DNA of 64,000 bases. Origin: Paenibacillus sinopodophylli. Its GTDB lineage: Bacteria; Bacillota; Bacilli; Paenibacillales; Paenibacillaceae. Positions 1-8,505 of this stretch are shown in pieces. The notes beneath the pieces were generated by a model, which saw only the letters and a list, made by a program, of their open reading frames with translations, was not told where the DNA came from and ran no database searches. How positions within the stretch are numbered: the stretch's first letter is position 1; the number at the start of each line of letters is the position of its first letter. The stretch is from positions 165,923 through 229,922 of the forward strand of contig NZ_VDBO01000004.1 in the NCBI RefSeq assembly GCF_005930355.1, read 5' to 3'. The position numbers and the translations under genes are program-made.

Positions 1-1008
1 TGGCAATACCGCTTGACCCAGATCCTCGGTACGGCTGACAATGGACCCAACAGCCGCAAACAAGGTTGCGAACAGGAAGTAACCCGTCAAGTAGAACAAC
101 ACCGAGTAAATGAGAAGCATCGGATCGATTAGGGACAAATCGATGTTATACTTTTCAAGCATTTCGTTATTGTGAGGCAATTTCACATTAATGACGATCA
201 CAAGTACATATGCCGTGATTTGGATTAAGCCTACTAAAAACATGCCGACGATTTTACCGAACATTTGCTTGAGCGGGGACACGCTTGTAATAAGCAGCTC
301 CATCACTCGCGAGCTTTTTTCTGCCGTAATTTCAGACGCAATCATTTGACCTGTGATCATAATAGCCATGAACAGAAGAATAACAATGAAGTACACGAGC
401 CCCATATTAACTGCTTGCTCTTCCTTCGTTTTGCCTTCTCCCATATTGCCTGCGCCTTCTGTTGCCGAAATCTGAACCGATGCAATTTCAATCGGTGCGT
501 TCAGCAAAGCCAATTGTTCCGTGCTTAAACCTGCATCCTTCAGAATCGTTCCCTGACGAATAACTTGCAATCCGTTTTGGATGGAGCTCGTCAGCCCAAA
601 CGCAAGGAGCTTTTCAGATTTGTATGTCATTTCTGGGAAACCGCTGTCAGTCATTTTACCAAATACCAGATAACCTTTAATGTCTTTGTCCGTAATAGCT
701 TGCTTCAGTTGTTTCTCATTATCTGCTTCGGAGCCTTTGTCATCATATGATACCAGCTTCACGCCTGGCTTTTCTTGTGCCTCGAAAAAGGCTTTGAGCT
801 GATCGCCTGTTGCTTGGCCTTCTGATTGCGCCGATTGAATATACCCAATGCTCGTTACCTTATCGCCACTGTTGAATTGAGAGAAAACATAAGGCAGATT
901 GATACCAATACATATAATAAGTGCAATAATAATGGTCGTTATCGTAAAAGCTTTGCCTCTGAATTTATTTTTCAACGTAAAGCCAACAACTGTCCAAAAA
1001 CTATTCAT
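1..1008 (-). CDS. ABC-2 type transporter permease, NatB/YhaP-like (3' end cut by window)
   Basis: Membrane subunit of an ABC exporter whose ATPase is the next gene upstream. The first 336 codons are present and the C-terminus lies beyond the left edge. The protein begins MNSFWTVVGF, has one hydrophobic segment at about residues 18-36, then a long polar extracytoplasmic stretch to about residue 185, then a run of hydrophobic helices. That is the layout of NatB/YhaP-type permeases, which export sodium or drugs. The ATG overlaps the end of the ATPase gene by 8 bases, so the two are translationally coupled. The substrate cannot be read from the sequence. Confidence 0.85.
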   Translation of the reverse strand, partial: MNSFWTVVGFTLKNKFRGKAFTITTIIIALIICIGINLPYVFSQFNSGDKVTSIGYIQSAQSEGQATGDQLKAFFEAQEKPGVKLVSYDDKGSEADNEKQLKQAITDKDIKGYLVFGKMTDSGFPEMTYKSEKLLAFGLTSSIQNGLQVIRQGTILKDAGLSTEQLALLNAPIEIASVQISATEGAGNMGEGKTKEEQAVNMGLVYFIVILLFMAIMITGQMIASEITAEKSSRVMELLITSVSPLKQMFGKIVGMFLVGLIQITAYVLVIVINVKLPHNNEMLEKYNIDLSLIDPMLLIYSVLFYLTGYFLFATLFAAVGSIVSRTEDLGQAVLP

Positions 1009-1906
1009 GGCTATCACCACCTACTGTTTTAATAAAAATTTCGTTTAGGGTTGGTTCCTTGATCTCAAATCTTCTAATCTCACTTTGCGCCAGCGCATGT
1101 CGCAGAATGTCTGCTCCCACCGCCTCATTCGAAATACCAATTTCATAGCCATACTCATGGCGATCCACATGCGTAACGCCGCTAAGCTGCTCAAGACCCG
1201 ATACTTCTTTCTCTGTACTAAGGATGACACGCTCTTTCGGGAACTGTTTTTTAATTTCCTTCAGGTTGCCTTTCAGCACGACATTGGAACGATGCAGAAT
1301 CGTAATGTTTCGACACAGCTCCTCGACATGCTCCATCCGGTGAGTAGAGAACAGAATGGTTGTACCCGAATCACGCAGCTCCTTAACGGTCGATTTCAGA
1401 AGCTCAACATTCACAGGATCGAGACCACTGAAGGCTTCATCCAATATGACAATCTTCGGCTTATGAATGACGCTGGCGATGAATCCAATCTTCTGCTGAT
1501 TTCCTTTGGACAGCTCTTCAATCTTTTTGTTGTAATACTCAGGTACCTCGAAGCGGTCGAGCCATCTCTTCAGGTTCTGATCGGCATCCTTCTTCGAAAT
1601 CCCGCGCAGCTGAGCCAAATAAATCAACTGATCGCTGATACGAATTTTCGGATACAAGCCTCTCTCCTCTGGTAAATAGCCTAGATTGCGAAGCTGATCG
1701 TTGCTGTATGGTTTCCCGTTATACAGAATTTCCCCTTCATCTTGGTAAATAAGGCCGAGCACCATTCGCATAGTCGTTGTCTTGCCAGCTCCATTGGCAC
1801 CGAGCAAGCCATATATTTCGCCCTCGCCTACCTCAAAGCTGATCCCATTGACCGCTGTCTTATCTCCATATTGCTTCACAACATTTTCTACTATTAGTGG
1901 ATTCAT
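1001..1906 (-). CDS. ABC transporter ATP-binding protein, NatA/YhaQ-like
   Basis: Cytoplasmic ATPase of an ABC-2 exporter, 301 residues. Walker A GANGAGKTT is near residue 36, the signature LSKGNQQK near 138, Walker B KIVILDEAFSGLD near 155, and the switch histidine in STHRMEH near 192. A C-terminal extension of about 80 residues is usual for YhaQ/NatA ATPases. It overlaps the downstream permease gene by 8 bases and follows the second ATPase gene by 19 bases, so it is the fourth gene of a five-gene operon. Resemblance to B. subtilis YhaQ is from memory of the family; the substrate is unknown. Confidence 0.88.
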   Translation of the reverse strand: MNPLIVENVVKQYGDKTAVNGISFEVGEGEIYGLLGANGAGKTTTMRMVLGLIYQDEGEILYNGKPYSNDQLRNLGYLPEERGLYPKIRISDQLIYLAQLRGISKKDADQNLKRWLDRFEVPEYYNKKIEELSKGNQQKIGFIASVIHKPKIVILDEAFSGLDPVNVELLKSTVKELRDSGTTILFSTHRMEHVEELCRNITILHRSNVVLKGNLKEIKKQFPKERVILSTEKEVSGLEQLSGVTHVDRHEYGYEIGISNEAVGADILRHALAQSEIRRFEIKEPTLNEIFIKTVGGDSHE

Positions 1907-1925
1907 TGTTTTCTTCCTCCTTCGA

Positions 1926-2840
1926 TTAGATCTTTCTCTTATGCAAACGGTTCTGCTGCAGTAATGCGCTCATAATCTCATCAAGCTCGAGCACCTGCCT
2001 GCTGACGATCTGGTACCCCTCTGCGGCGCACCACTCTTCTGCTTCTGCCGCTTGGTTCGTCGTTACTCGGAATGTTGTCGCTCCCGCATGCTCAACTCCG
2101 CATTGTCCGGGCAGCTCGGCTGCCAGCTTAGCAGTTAGATCAGCTCCGCTTACGAACAGAGTGTACCAGCTGCTGAACAGCTCATCCTTCTCATACATCC
2201 CAAGCACCTTGCCCTGCGCCATAAAAACAATGTAATCAGCAAGCCGTTTTACTTCTTCAATGATATGAGTCGTCATTAGGATCGTACGATCTCCTTGTTC
2301 CATATAACGGTGGAGCAGCTCAATCATCGTTTTCCAAGCGAGCGGATCAAGTCCAGATGAGGGCTCATCGAGAAGGAGCAGCTCCGGCCCATGTGCCAGC
2401 GCCAGCGCTAATTCGAATTTGCGCCGCATTCCTTTTGACATTTTGCCTAGCATCAAATGATCCTCTACCTCAAGAGCTTGCAGCAGCTCGCGGTAAAGAT
2501 TAATATCCCATTCATCGTACCAGAACCGATGGAACTCCGCTTTGGCAGCTCCTGTCATACTGTTCTCGTGAGAAGAGGATTGATCATGAAGATACCCGAT
2601 CCGTTTTTTCAGCTCCGTATCCATTCCTTGACTAACATTGCAGCCAAGAAGCTCGATCATCCCTTGATCCGCTTTATCTAGATCAAGCATTAAGCGAAAG
2701 GTCGAGCTTTTACCACAGCCATTCGGGCCTACAATCGCTGTAATGTAGCCTAACGGAATGTCCATATAGAGCGGTCCAAGCTTGAAATTCGAACGATTCA
2801 GAACAATGCCGTCCAGCCGAACTGCAGATTCATTCATCAT
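1926..2840 (-). CDS. ABC transporter ATP-binding protein, YtrB-like
   Basis: ATPase of 304 residues. Walker A GPNGCGKSS is at about residue 39, the signature MSKGMRRKF near 135, Walker B LLLLDEPSSGLDP near 155 and the switch histidine in TTHIIEE near 192. The C-terminal 80 residues are divergent. It starts 12 bases after the GntR-type regulator gene, an arrangement typical of ytr-like operons in Bacillota, where a YtrA repressor controls ABC modules that respond to cell-wall antibiotics. Its likely membrane partner is the six-helix protein encoded first in the operon. The antibiotic link is inferred from operon type only. Confidence 0.85.
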   Translation of the reverse strand: MMNESAVRLDGIVLNRSNFKLGPLYMDIPLGYITAIVGPNGCGKSSTFRLMLDLDKADQGMIELLGCNVSQGMDTELKKRIGYLHDQSSSHENSMTGAAKAEFHRFWYDEWDINLYRELLQALEVEDHLMLGKMSKGMRRKFELALALAHGPELLLLDEPSSGLDPLAWKTMIELLHRYMEQGDRTILMTTHIIEEVKRLADYIVFMAQGKVLGMYEKDELFSSWYTLFVSGADLTAKLAAELPGQCGVEHAGATTFRVTTNQAAEAEEWCAAEGYQIVSRQVLELDEIMSALLQQNRLHKRKI

Positions 2841-2852
2841 ACTTCCCCTCCT

Positions 2853-3239
2853 TTAATCAAAATGTTTCTTTATCGCTTCCTTGAGCATGCTCTCCAGCTC
2901 TTCTTCCGTGCACTTTACGCGTTTCGCTGCAATTACCGCCTGATCCAGCGCTTCCATAACCGCTCCGAGCCGATATCGGTCTCGCTCCTTCTCACAAACC
3001 TCAGCGACATAGGTACCGGTTCCTTGCCGAGTTCGCAAGAGACCCTCTGCTTCCAAATCGTTATACACACGTTTCACAGTAATGACACTGCATTTCACCG
3101 TCTGTGCAAGCTCACGTATAGATGGAAGCAGTGTGCCTTCCGCTAGTTGTCCGCTGACAATTAAAGCTCTAAGCTGAACTTCAATTTGATGGTAAAGCGG
3201 CTCTGCACTTTGTTCATTAATCTGTATCGGCAGCCGCAT
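2853..3239 (-). CDS. GntR-family transcriptional regulator, YtrA subfamily
   Basis: A 128-residue repressor with an N-terminal winged helix-turn-helix (residues about 8-75; SIRELAQTVKCSVITVKRVY is the recognition region) and a short C-terminal dimerisation helix pair. The short C-terminal domain marks the YtrA subfamily of GntR proteins. I start it at the ATG giving MRLPIQINEQ, because the upstream open frame (to 3371) overlaps the preceding gene and an AAGGTGAGAG-like ribosome site lies just before this ATG. Being inside the operon whose promoter carries dyad sites at 4025-4070, it is likely autoregulatory. Confidence 0.88.
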   Translation of the reverse strand: MRLPIQINEQSAEPLYHQIEVQLRALIVSGQLAEGTLLPSIRELAQTVKCSVITVKRVYNDLEAEGLLRTRQGTGTYVAEVCEKERDRYRLGAVMEALDQAVIAAKRVKCTEEELESMLKEAIKKHFD

Positions 3240-3268
3240 GACTCTCACCTTCTTCCATTCCCGATTAT

Positions 3269-3994
3269 CTATGCAAGGTAGCTGCGTTTCTCTAGTCGAT
3301 GCTCTATCCGATTGACACCAATGAATACGGCTGCCACGCCAGCAGCAATTGCAACGATCGGCATCCACCAACTACCGTTCTGAATAGCTTGTAGAGAAGA
3401 TCCAACCATATTCCAGCCTTTAATTGTAGTAAAGCTTATGGAAACGACTAACATGATGGCAATATAGATGAGATTGGAGATAAAATACATTTTACCCGAA
3501 TGCCCAATTTCCCAGTACACATAAGTGATAGCTGTCGCTAGCGAGTAACCAAACCAGAACACGGCGTATAGGATGAAGGTTCCAACTGAAACATCTGCCC
3601 CCATCATTCGTACGATTATGAACTGCATGCTGAAGTATACAAATTGAGCACAGAATAGAACGATGAACAGCTGTATAATTCGACCGAGCGCGATCTGTCT
3701 CGATGAGATCGGCAATATCCGCCACAATGCCATCTTTCTTGTATACGAATTTTCTTTCCAGAAACGCATCATAGTCTGATTGATAACAAAACCAAGAATA
3801 GGCAAGAAAGTAAGATATAAAAAGTCAGTCGCCCAGTTCATCATTTGATTGGTATCACCAGTTAGAGAGCTGTACATCATCGGAACTGTAAATAATAATA
3901 AATAACCGACAAATAATAATGTAAACAAGCTTTTCCAGCCGTCTCTCACAAGCTCATGCCTAGCTAAGTACCAAGCACCTTTCCATAATCCCAC
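3269..3994 (-). CDS. Six-helix ABC transporter membrane protein, first gene of GntR operon
   Basis: Integral membrane protein of 241 residues with about six hydrophobic segments (near residues 27-47, 55-78, 108-132, 140-165, 175-197, 212-232). It probably serves as membrane partner of the YtrB-like ATPase. The start is set at a GTG (MGLWKGAWYL) because GAAAGGAG lies 8 bases upstream; a TTG six codons earlier falls inside that ribosome site. No enzyme motif is visible. It is the promoter-proximal gene of the operon, with 29 bases to the regulator gene. Confidence 0.75.
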   Translation of the reverse strand: MGLWKGAWYLARHELVRDGWKSLFTLLFVGYLLLFTVPMMYSSLTGDTNQMMNWATDFLYLTFLPILGFVINQTMMRFWKENSYTRKMALWRILPISSRQIALGRIIQLFIVLFCAQFVYFSMQFIIVRMMGADVSVGTFILYAVFWFGYSLATAITYVYWEIGHSGKMYFISNLIYIAIMLVVSISFTTIKGWNMVGSSLQAIQNGSWWMPIVAIAAGVAAVFIGVNRIEHRLEKRSYLA

Positions 3995-4024
3995 TGAAAT
4001 CACTCCTTTCAACCTTCACTCTTT

Positions 4025-4076
4025 ATACTGTATATATCAATATACACAGTATATTCACTGTGTACACTGATGTCAA
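4025..4076 (-). promoter_or_regulatory. Sigma-A promoter overlaid by GntR/YtrA-type dyad operators
   Basis: Read on the minus strand, TTGACA (4071-4076) and TATACT (4048-4053) are separated by exactly 17 bases. A 28-base imperfect palindrome with arms ATACTGT and ACAGTAT spans 4025-4052 and covers the -10. A second palindrome, GTGTACAC (4060-4067), sits between -35 and -10. Such placement predicts repression by steric block. The GntR protein encoded second in the operon is the obvious candidate. Confidence 0.8.
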
Positions 4077-4085
4077 CCTTTCCCA

Positions 4086-4133
4086 CAAAAAAAACCATGC
4101 ATACGAAAGATTAATCTCTCGCATGCATGGCTT
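4086..4133 (-). terminator. Intrinsic terminator of the cta operon
   Basis: On the minus strand a hairpin with arms CCATGCAT and ATGCATGG, extended inward by GAGAG/CTTTC pairing, is followed by a run of eight T. It lies 24 bases after the ctaM stop codon and insulates the oxidase operon from the GntR operon promoter. Confidence 0.9.
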
Positions 4134-4156
4134 CTATTGCTTATTTCATTCATTGC

Positions 4157-4618
4157 TTATCCGAATATAGCATCAATAACCGGCTTCGTATGACCGCCTG
4201 GATACATCAAGTAGAGCAGCACATAAACCATCGTTCCCGTTATGGCTGTTACAAACCACACCATAGATGTTACTTTACCTAGCTTGCGATGCTTCGCAAA
4301 TTTCTTCTTATACCCAAGTGTAAGCGTCGTAATGCCGAATACGGCTGCCACCGTAGCAAGCACGATATGGAATAATAAGAATACGAGATAATAGGGCTTC
4401 AAGCCATCCGGCCCGCCCCATGCTGTGTTGCCAACGAATACCGTCCGAGAAGCGTATACGATGAAGAAAATCGTTGCAGCGACTGCTGCATAGAACATCA
4501 CCTTCTGATGCTCCTCTAGTTTACGTTTAATAGCAAGCCTCCAGCCTACTGCTACAAGAACTGCGCTAAGCACGATGAAGAAAGTACTAATTGTCGGCAA
4601 AATATTATAACTGTTCAA
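4157..4618 (-). CDS. ctaM: DUF420 membrane protein, cytochrome oxidase assembly factor CtaM
   Basis: Membrane protein of about 153 residues with four hydrophobic helices, matching the DUF420 family (B. subtilis YozB/CtaM), needed for maturation of aa3/caa3 oxidases. Conserved histidines occur in EEHQKVM, FLLFHIVLAT and AKHRKLGK. I place the start at a TTG (4616-4618) 5 bases after AGGTGGGG; a TTG eight codons earlier would lack a ribosome site. It is the last gene of the cta operon, 39 bases after ctaG. Confidence 0.85.
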   Translation of the reverse strand: MNSYNILPTISTFFIVLSAVLVAVGWRLAIKRKLEEHQKVMFYAAVAATIFFIVYASRTVFVGNTAWGGPDGLKPYYLVFLLFHIVLATVAAVFGITTLTLGYKKKFAKHRKLGKVTSMVWFVTAITGTMVYVLLYLMYPGGHTKPVIDAIFG

Positions 4619-4657
4619 CGTTACCCCACCTATGATTAACAAAATGATTAGTACGCC

Positions 4658-5554
4658 CTAAGCTGTACCGGTATTCGTATTCGGCAAATCGTCTTCTGTG
4701 TGCTCACGTTTGAACCATTGCTTAAAGATATAGACGAGGATGATCCCGTACATGATTTCCTGCACGAACTTCATCACAATACCGCCAAGCTGCTGGTCTT
4801 CAACAACATCCATCAAATTAAAAAATTGCGGTCCGCTAAAGCTTTCCAATAAGCGCGTAGGATCACCAGATACGCAATAGCCCATTGCTGTGACCCAAAC
4901 GTTAGGATCGCTATAAATGGCATACATGGACGTTTTGGCGAAAATAATAAGTGCGCACGCCGGCGTAAGCAGCATACCGTTGGCGAATACATAAGCCATC
5001 CGCTTCACATCAGTGAGCTTGGCCCACTCCGGTACGGGATTTGTTATTTGCCACCACATCATAAAGGACGTAATCAGGAGAACCAAATAATAAAGACGAT
5101 GCACCGTAAAGTGCGTCATCACATAGTCATGGACAATAGGGACATGATAAACCGAGAACAACAAATTAAACAACACAAGACAAATAATCGGGTGCATCAT
5201 AAAGCTAAGCCGTCTCCAAAAGGGAGCCTCGAACATCTTCTTCCATAGGAAGCTAGGAATACCTAGTAAAACAAGCGGCGGAACAACTAAATAGGAAACC
5301 GACATATTAATCATATGAAACGTAAACATAAGATGACCTAGTAGGTTAAAAGGTCCGCCATGCACCAAATATAGCATTACCGCAGCCGAAACGAACATCG
5401 TTTTCTGCATGACAGTTGCTGCCGGTGCTTGCGGAGCATGCTTCTCGCGCCATGGACCGATCAAATAGAAATATAGAATGACAATCGCAGCCATTCCGAA
5501 TAGAAACATCGGGGTCCACAATTCCTCGAAGCTGAAATATTGTAAGCCAAGCAT
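4658..5554 (-). CDS. ctaG: Cytochrome c oxidase assembly factor CtaG (caa3 type)
   Basis: Polytopic membrane protein of 298 residues with about seven hydrophobic segments, matching the caa3_CtaG family that helps assemble the copper centre of caa3 oxidase. Family-like histidines are in MFTFHMINM, MMHPIICL, VYHVPIVHDYV and FTVHRLYY. It follows ctaF after a 93-base gap that contains a terminator hairpin, so it is probably expressed by partial readthrough at a lower level than the structural subunits. Confidence 0.9.
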   Translation of the reverse strand: MLGLQYFSFEELWTPMFLFGMAAIVILYFYLIGPWREKHAPQAPAATVMQKTMFVSAAVMLYLVHGGPFNLLGHLMFTFHMINMSVSYLVVPPLVLLGIPSFLWKKMFEAPFWRRLSFMMHPIICLVLFNLLFSVYHVPIVHDYVMTHFTVHRLYYLVLLITSFMMWWQITNPVPEWAKLTDVKRMAYVFANGMLLTPACALIIFAKTSMYAIYSDPNVWVTAMGYCVSGDPTRLLESFSGPQFFNLMDVVEDQQLGGIVMKFVQEIMYGIILVYIFKQWFKREHTEDDLPNTNTGTA

Positions 5555-5591
5555 CGTGGAAGCTCCTTTCCATTACGCTATCCTTTTTTTA

Positions 5592-5626
5592 GAAAAAAGG
5601 AGGGACCCAAGCATCGGGACCCTCCT
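5592..5626 (-). terminator. Terminator or attenuator between ctaF and ctaG
   Basis: Minus strand hairpin with arms AGGAGGG and CCCTCCT, an inner CCC/GGG pairing and loop, followed by TTTTTT. Sitting inside the operon, it would let structural subunits be made in excess over the assembly factors. Confidence 0.8.
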
Positions 5627-5647
5627 CTCCTCCATTGGAACAATTTA

Positions 5648-5965
5648 TTACCACCAAGCCCAATATTCAGCCATGATTACACATGTGAATACGATGAAGA
5701 CGCCTGTCAGAATGCCGATAATGGCGAAAGTATGACCACGATCCTTCATATGCATCCAGAATGCCATCTGAACGAATACTTGCAAAACAGCTAAACCGAT
5801 TAGAATAATGTAAGTAAAGTCTTTGTTGATTTCACCACTAATTACGGTCGCGAATGCGATAAACGTGAGCAGAACTGAGAAAATAAAGGCGACAATATGT
5901 TTCTTAGGTCCTTCGACCTTATGACGCTTGGGGCTTTCCTCTGTGGCTGTGTGATTGCTTGCCAT
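5648..5965 (-). CDS. ctaF: Cytochrome c oxidase subunit IV (CtaF)
   Basis: Small membrane subunit of caa3 oxidase, 105 residues, with three hydrophobic helices (about residues 26-45, 50-70, 82-103). The charged N-terminus (MASNHTATEESPKRHKVEGP) and the GHTFAIIGI segment fit the COX4_pro family. The AAAGGTGG ribosome site is 8 bases before the ATG, and the gene begins 4 bases after ctaE stops. Confidence 0.88.
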   Translation of the reverse strand: MASNHTATEESPKRHKVEGPKKHIVAFIFSVLLTFIAFATVISGEINKDFTYIILIGLAVLQVFVQMAFWMHMKDRGHTFAIIGILTGVFIVFTCVIMAEYWAWW

Positions 5966-5969
5966 GGAA

Positions 5970-6587
5970 TTAAACCACCTTTCCCATCAAGTAAACGACG
6001 GTGAAAATGAACACCCATACAACATCGATAAAGTGCCAGTACATACCAGCGACATATACCTTAGGTGCAGTAATGACAGTCAAGCCTTTTCTTGAAAGCT
6101 GAATGATAATCATCGTTATCCATGCGATACCGAAAGCAACGTGAGCACCATGGAAACCAACCAGCGTATAGAATGAGGAGCTGAATGCACTTGTCGTAAA
6201 ACCATGACCTTCATGTACATAATGCACGAACTCATAAATTTCGAGTCCAAGGAAAGCAGCACCTAGAACAACGGTAATAATCAACCAATTAATAAGCGCT
6301 TTTACTCTATTCGTATGCAAAGCATGAACAGCGAATACGCTCGTTAAACTGGAAGTCAGCAACAATGCAGTTGCAAGTGCAACTAACGGAAGCTGAAACA
6401 GCTCATGTGCTGGAGGACCGTCAAGCACTTGATGGCGAAGGGCAAGGAACGCTGAGAACAACGTTCCGAACAATACCGTCTCGCCGCCAAGGAAAAGCCA
6501 AAAACCTAATACTTTATTGCGTCCCTCGAGGGTCGCCTTTTCGGGCTCATGAGGCAATTGCCCCTCTACATGCGAATGCGCGCTCAT
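5970..6587 (-). CDS. ctaE: Cytochrome c oxidase subunit III (CtaE)
   Basis: Subunit III of the haem-copper oxidase, 205 residues with five transmembrane helices. LGGETVLFGTLFSAF near residue 33, the GFHGAHV motif near 145 and the C-terminal WHFIDVVWVFIF are hallmarks of the COX3 family. Its ATG overlaps the stop of ctaD by 4 bases (ATGA), showing translational coupling. Confidence 0.95.
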   Translation of the reverse strand: MSAHSHVEGQLPHEPEKATLEGRNKVLGFWLFLGGETVLFGTLFSAFLALRHQVLDGPPAHELFQLPLVALATALLLTSSLTSVFAVHALHTNRVKALINWLIITVVLGAAFLGLEIYEFVHYVHEGHGFTTSAFSSSFYTLVGFHGAHVAFGIAWITMIIIQLSRKGLTVITAPKVYVAGMYWHFIDVVWVFIFTVVYLMGKVV

Positions 6588-8476
6588 GCTTTACCCCCCA
6601 TATCTCTAAGAATTTCTTCTTCCTCAATGTGAAAGCCATGATCATAGAAAGCTGAGCGAAGGAACATACATCCGAACAGTATCAGCAAACCGACAATACC
6701 AAATGCGTAACCTGTTTTGAATGAACCGAACAGATTGCCCCAGTCGTGAGCGTACATAAAGCCTAAAGCAGCGATGAACAATCCAAGTCCCATAAAGAAC
6801 GGAAGGATCGAAGGCGAAGGCATATGAATCGGACCGATTGGCTCTGCAGGCGTCATGCCTTTGTGACCATCCATTTTTTCTTTCCAATATGCATCATAAC
6901 CGCGTACAAGCGGCGTTTGAGCAAAGTTGTATTCTGGCGGCGGGGATGGAATCGTCCATTCCAGCGTACGGCCATCTTCCCAAGGATCTGCAGGCGCGTT
7001 TTGCGGCTTGAATGCCGTAATGACAACGTTAAGCAAGAAGAAGATTGTTCCGAAGCCCATCAAGAAAGCGCCGACTGTACTGATCATGTTCATTTCATTA
7101 AACCCAAGTCCGTCCAAGTATGTCCAAATACGACGTGGCATACCGAGCAAGCCAAGGAAATGTTGAATGAAGAATGTTAAGTGGAAGCCGATAAAGAATG
7201 TCCAGAACGTCAGCTTGCCAAGTGTTTCGTTAAGCACACGACCGAACATTTTTGGCCACCAGTAGTGAAGGCCAGAGAATATTCCGAGAATCAAGCCGCC
7301 CACAATAACGTAATGGAAATGCGCTACGACAAAGTAGGAATCATGATATTGAAAGTCTGCCGGAGCTGCTGCAAGCATTACGCCTGTAACGCCGCCCATT
7401 ACGAAGGTTGGGATGAAACCGACCGCGAACAAGTTCGCAGAAGTGAACTTAATAGATCCGCCCCACATCGTAAACAGCCAGTTGAAAATTTTGATACCTG
7501 TCGGTACCGCGATCAGCATCGTTGCAATGGAGAAGAGTGCGTTCGCAACCGGTCCAAGACCGACAGTGAACATGTGATGCGCCCAAACCATGAAACCTAA
7601 GAAACCGATCAGGATGGTAGCGAATACCATCGAGCTGTAACCGAACAAACGTTTACGTGAGAATGTACTTATTACCTCGGAAATAACGCCGAAGGCCGGC
7701 AGGATGAGGATATAAACCTCAGGATGCCCGAATATCCAGAAAATATGCTCCCATAGTACAGCGTTACCGCCGCCTGAAGGATCAAAGAAATTAGCATCGA
7801 ACAATCTGTCGAACATCAGCGCTGCAAGACCAACTGCAAGAGCAGGGAATGCGAATAGGATAAGCGCTGAAGTAATGAATGCCGCCCAAGTGAACATCGG
7901 CATCCGCATGAAAGTCATGCCTGGTGCACGCATGTTGATAATCGTAACGAGGAAGTTAATCCCCCCGATTAGTGTACCGATACCAGCGATTTGTAGACCT
8001 AACACATAATAATCTACGCCATGATCACCGCTGTATGTGGTTCCGGCAAGTGGGGCATAAGACGTCCATCCAGCATCAGGAGCGCCGCCTGTAAACCAAC
8101 TCACGTTAAGTAGAATACCGCCGAACAAGAATGTCCAGAAGCCTAATGAGTTAACGAAAGGAAAAGCTACGTCGCGCGCGCCGATCTGCAGCGGAATAAC
8201 CGCATTCATAAGCGCGAACAACAGCGGCATGGCCGCTAAGAAAATCATAGTCGTACCGTGCATCGTGAGGAGCTCGTTGTATGTATCCGCGCTAACAAAG
8301 TTATTAAGCGGCTTCCATAATTGAACCCTTATCAAGATCGCTTCCAAACCGCCGACAAGGAAGAAAAAACCGCCAGCGATCATATACAATATTCCGATTT
8401 TTTTATGGTCAACCGTAGTCAGCCAGTCCATCAGACCGCTGTAACGCTTGACCGGATGCGAATGCGCATGAGCCAA
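6584..8476 (-). CDS. ctaD: Cytochrome c oxidase subunit I (CtaD)
   Basis: Catalytic subunit of the caa3 terminal oxidase, about 630 residues and 14 or more helices. It holds the haem and CuB ligands: HGTTMIF (low-spin haem histidine), WIFGHPEVYIL with the His-Tyr pair, WAHHMFT for CuB, and FHYVIVGG near the second haem. I set the start at a TTG (8474-8476) 6 bases after AAGGAGGT; an upstream TTG lies inside that ribosome site. It reduces oxygen to water with electrons passed from CtaC and pumps protons. Confidence 0.97.
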   Translation of the reverse strand: MAHAHSHPVKRYSGLMDWLTTVDHKKIGILYMIAGGFFFLVGGLEAILIRVQLWKPLNNFVSADTYNELLTMHGTTMIFLAAMPLLFALMNAVIPLQIGARDVAFPFVNSLGFWTFLFGGILLNVSWFTGGAPDAGWTSYAPLAGTTYSGDHGVDYYVLGLQIAGIGTLIGGINFLVTIINMRAPGMTFMRMPMFTWAAFITSALILFAFPALAVGLAALMFDRLFDANFFDPSGGGNAVLWEHIFWIFGHPEVYILILPAFGVISEVISTFSRKRLFGYSSMVFATILIGFLGFMVWAHHMFTVGLGPVANALFSIATMLIAVPTGIKIFNWLFTMWGGSIKFTSANLFAVGFIPTFVMGGVTGVMLAAAPADFQYHDSYFVVAHFHYVIVGGLILGIFSGLHYWWPKMFGRVLNETLGKLTFWTFFIGFHLTFFIQHFLGLLGMPRRIWTYLDGLGFNEMNMISTVGAFLMGFGTIFFLLNVVITAFKPQNAPADPWEDGRTLEWTIPSPPPEYNFAQTPLVRGYDAYWKEKMDGHKGMTPAEPIGPIHMPSPSILPFFMGLGLFIAALGFMYAHDWGNLFGSFKTGYAFGIVGLLILFGCMFLRSAFYDHGFHIEEEEILRDMGGKA

Positions 8477-8505
8477 AGTAGGTACCTCCTTCAATCACCG
8501 ATAAA

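Noticed and set aside
6824..7600. Long plus-strand frames opposite ctaD
   Set aside because: Antisense shadows of a highly conserved gene; codon use and lack of ribosome sites argue against coding.
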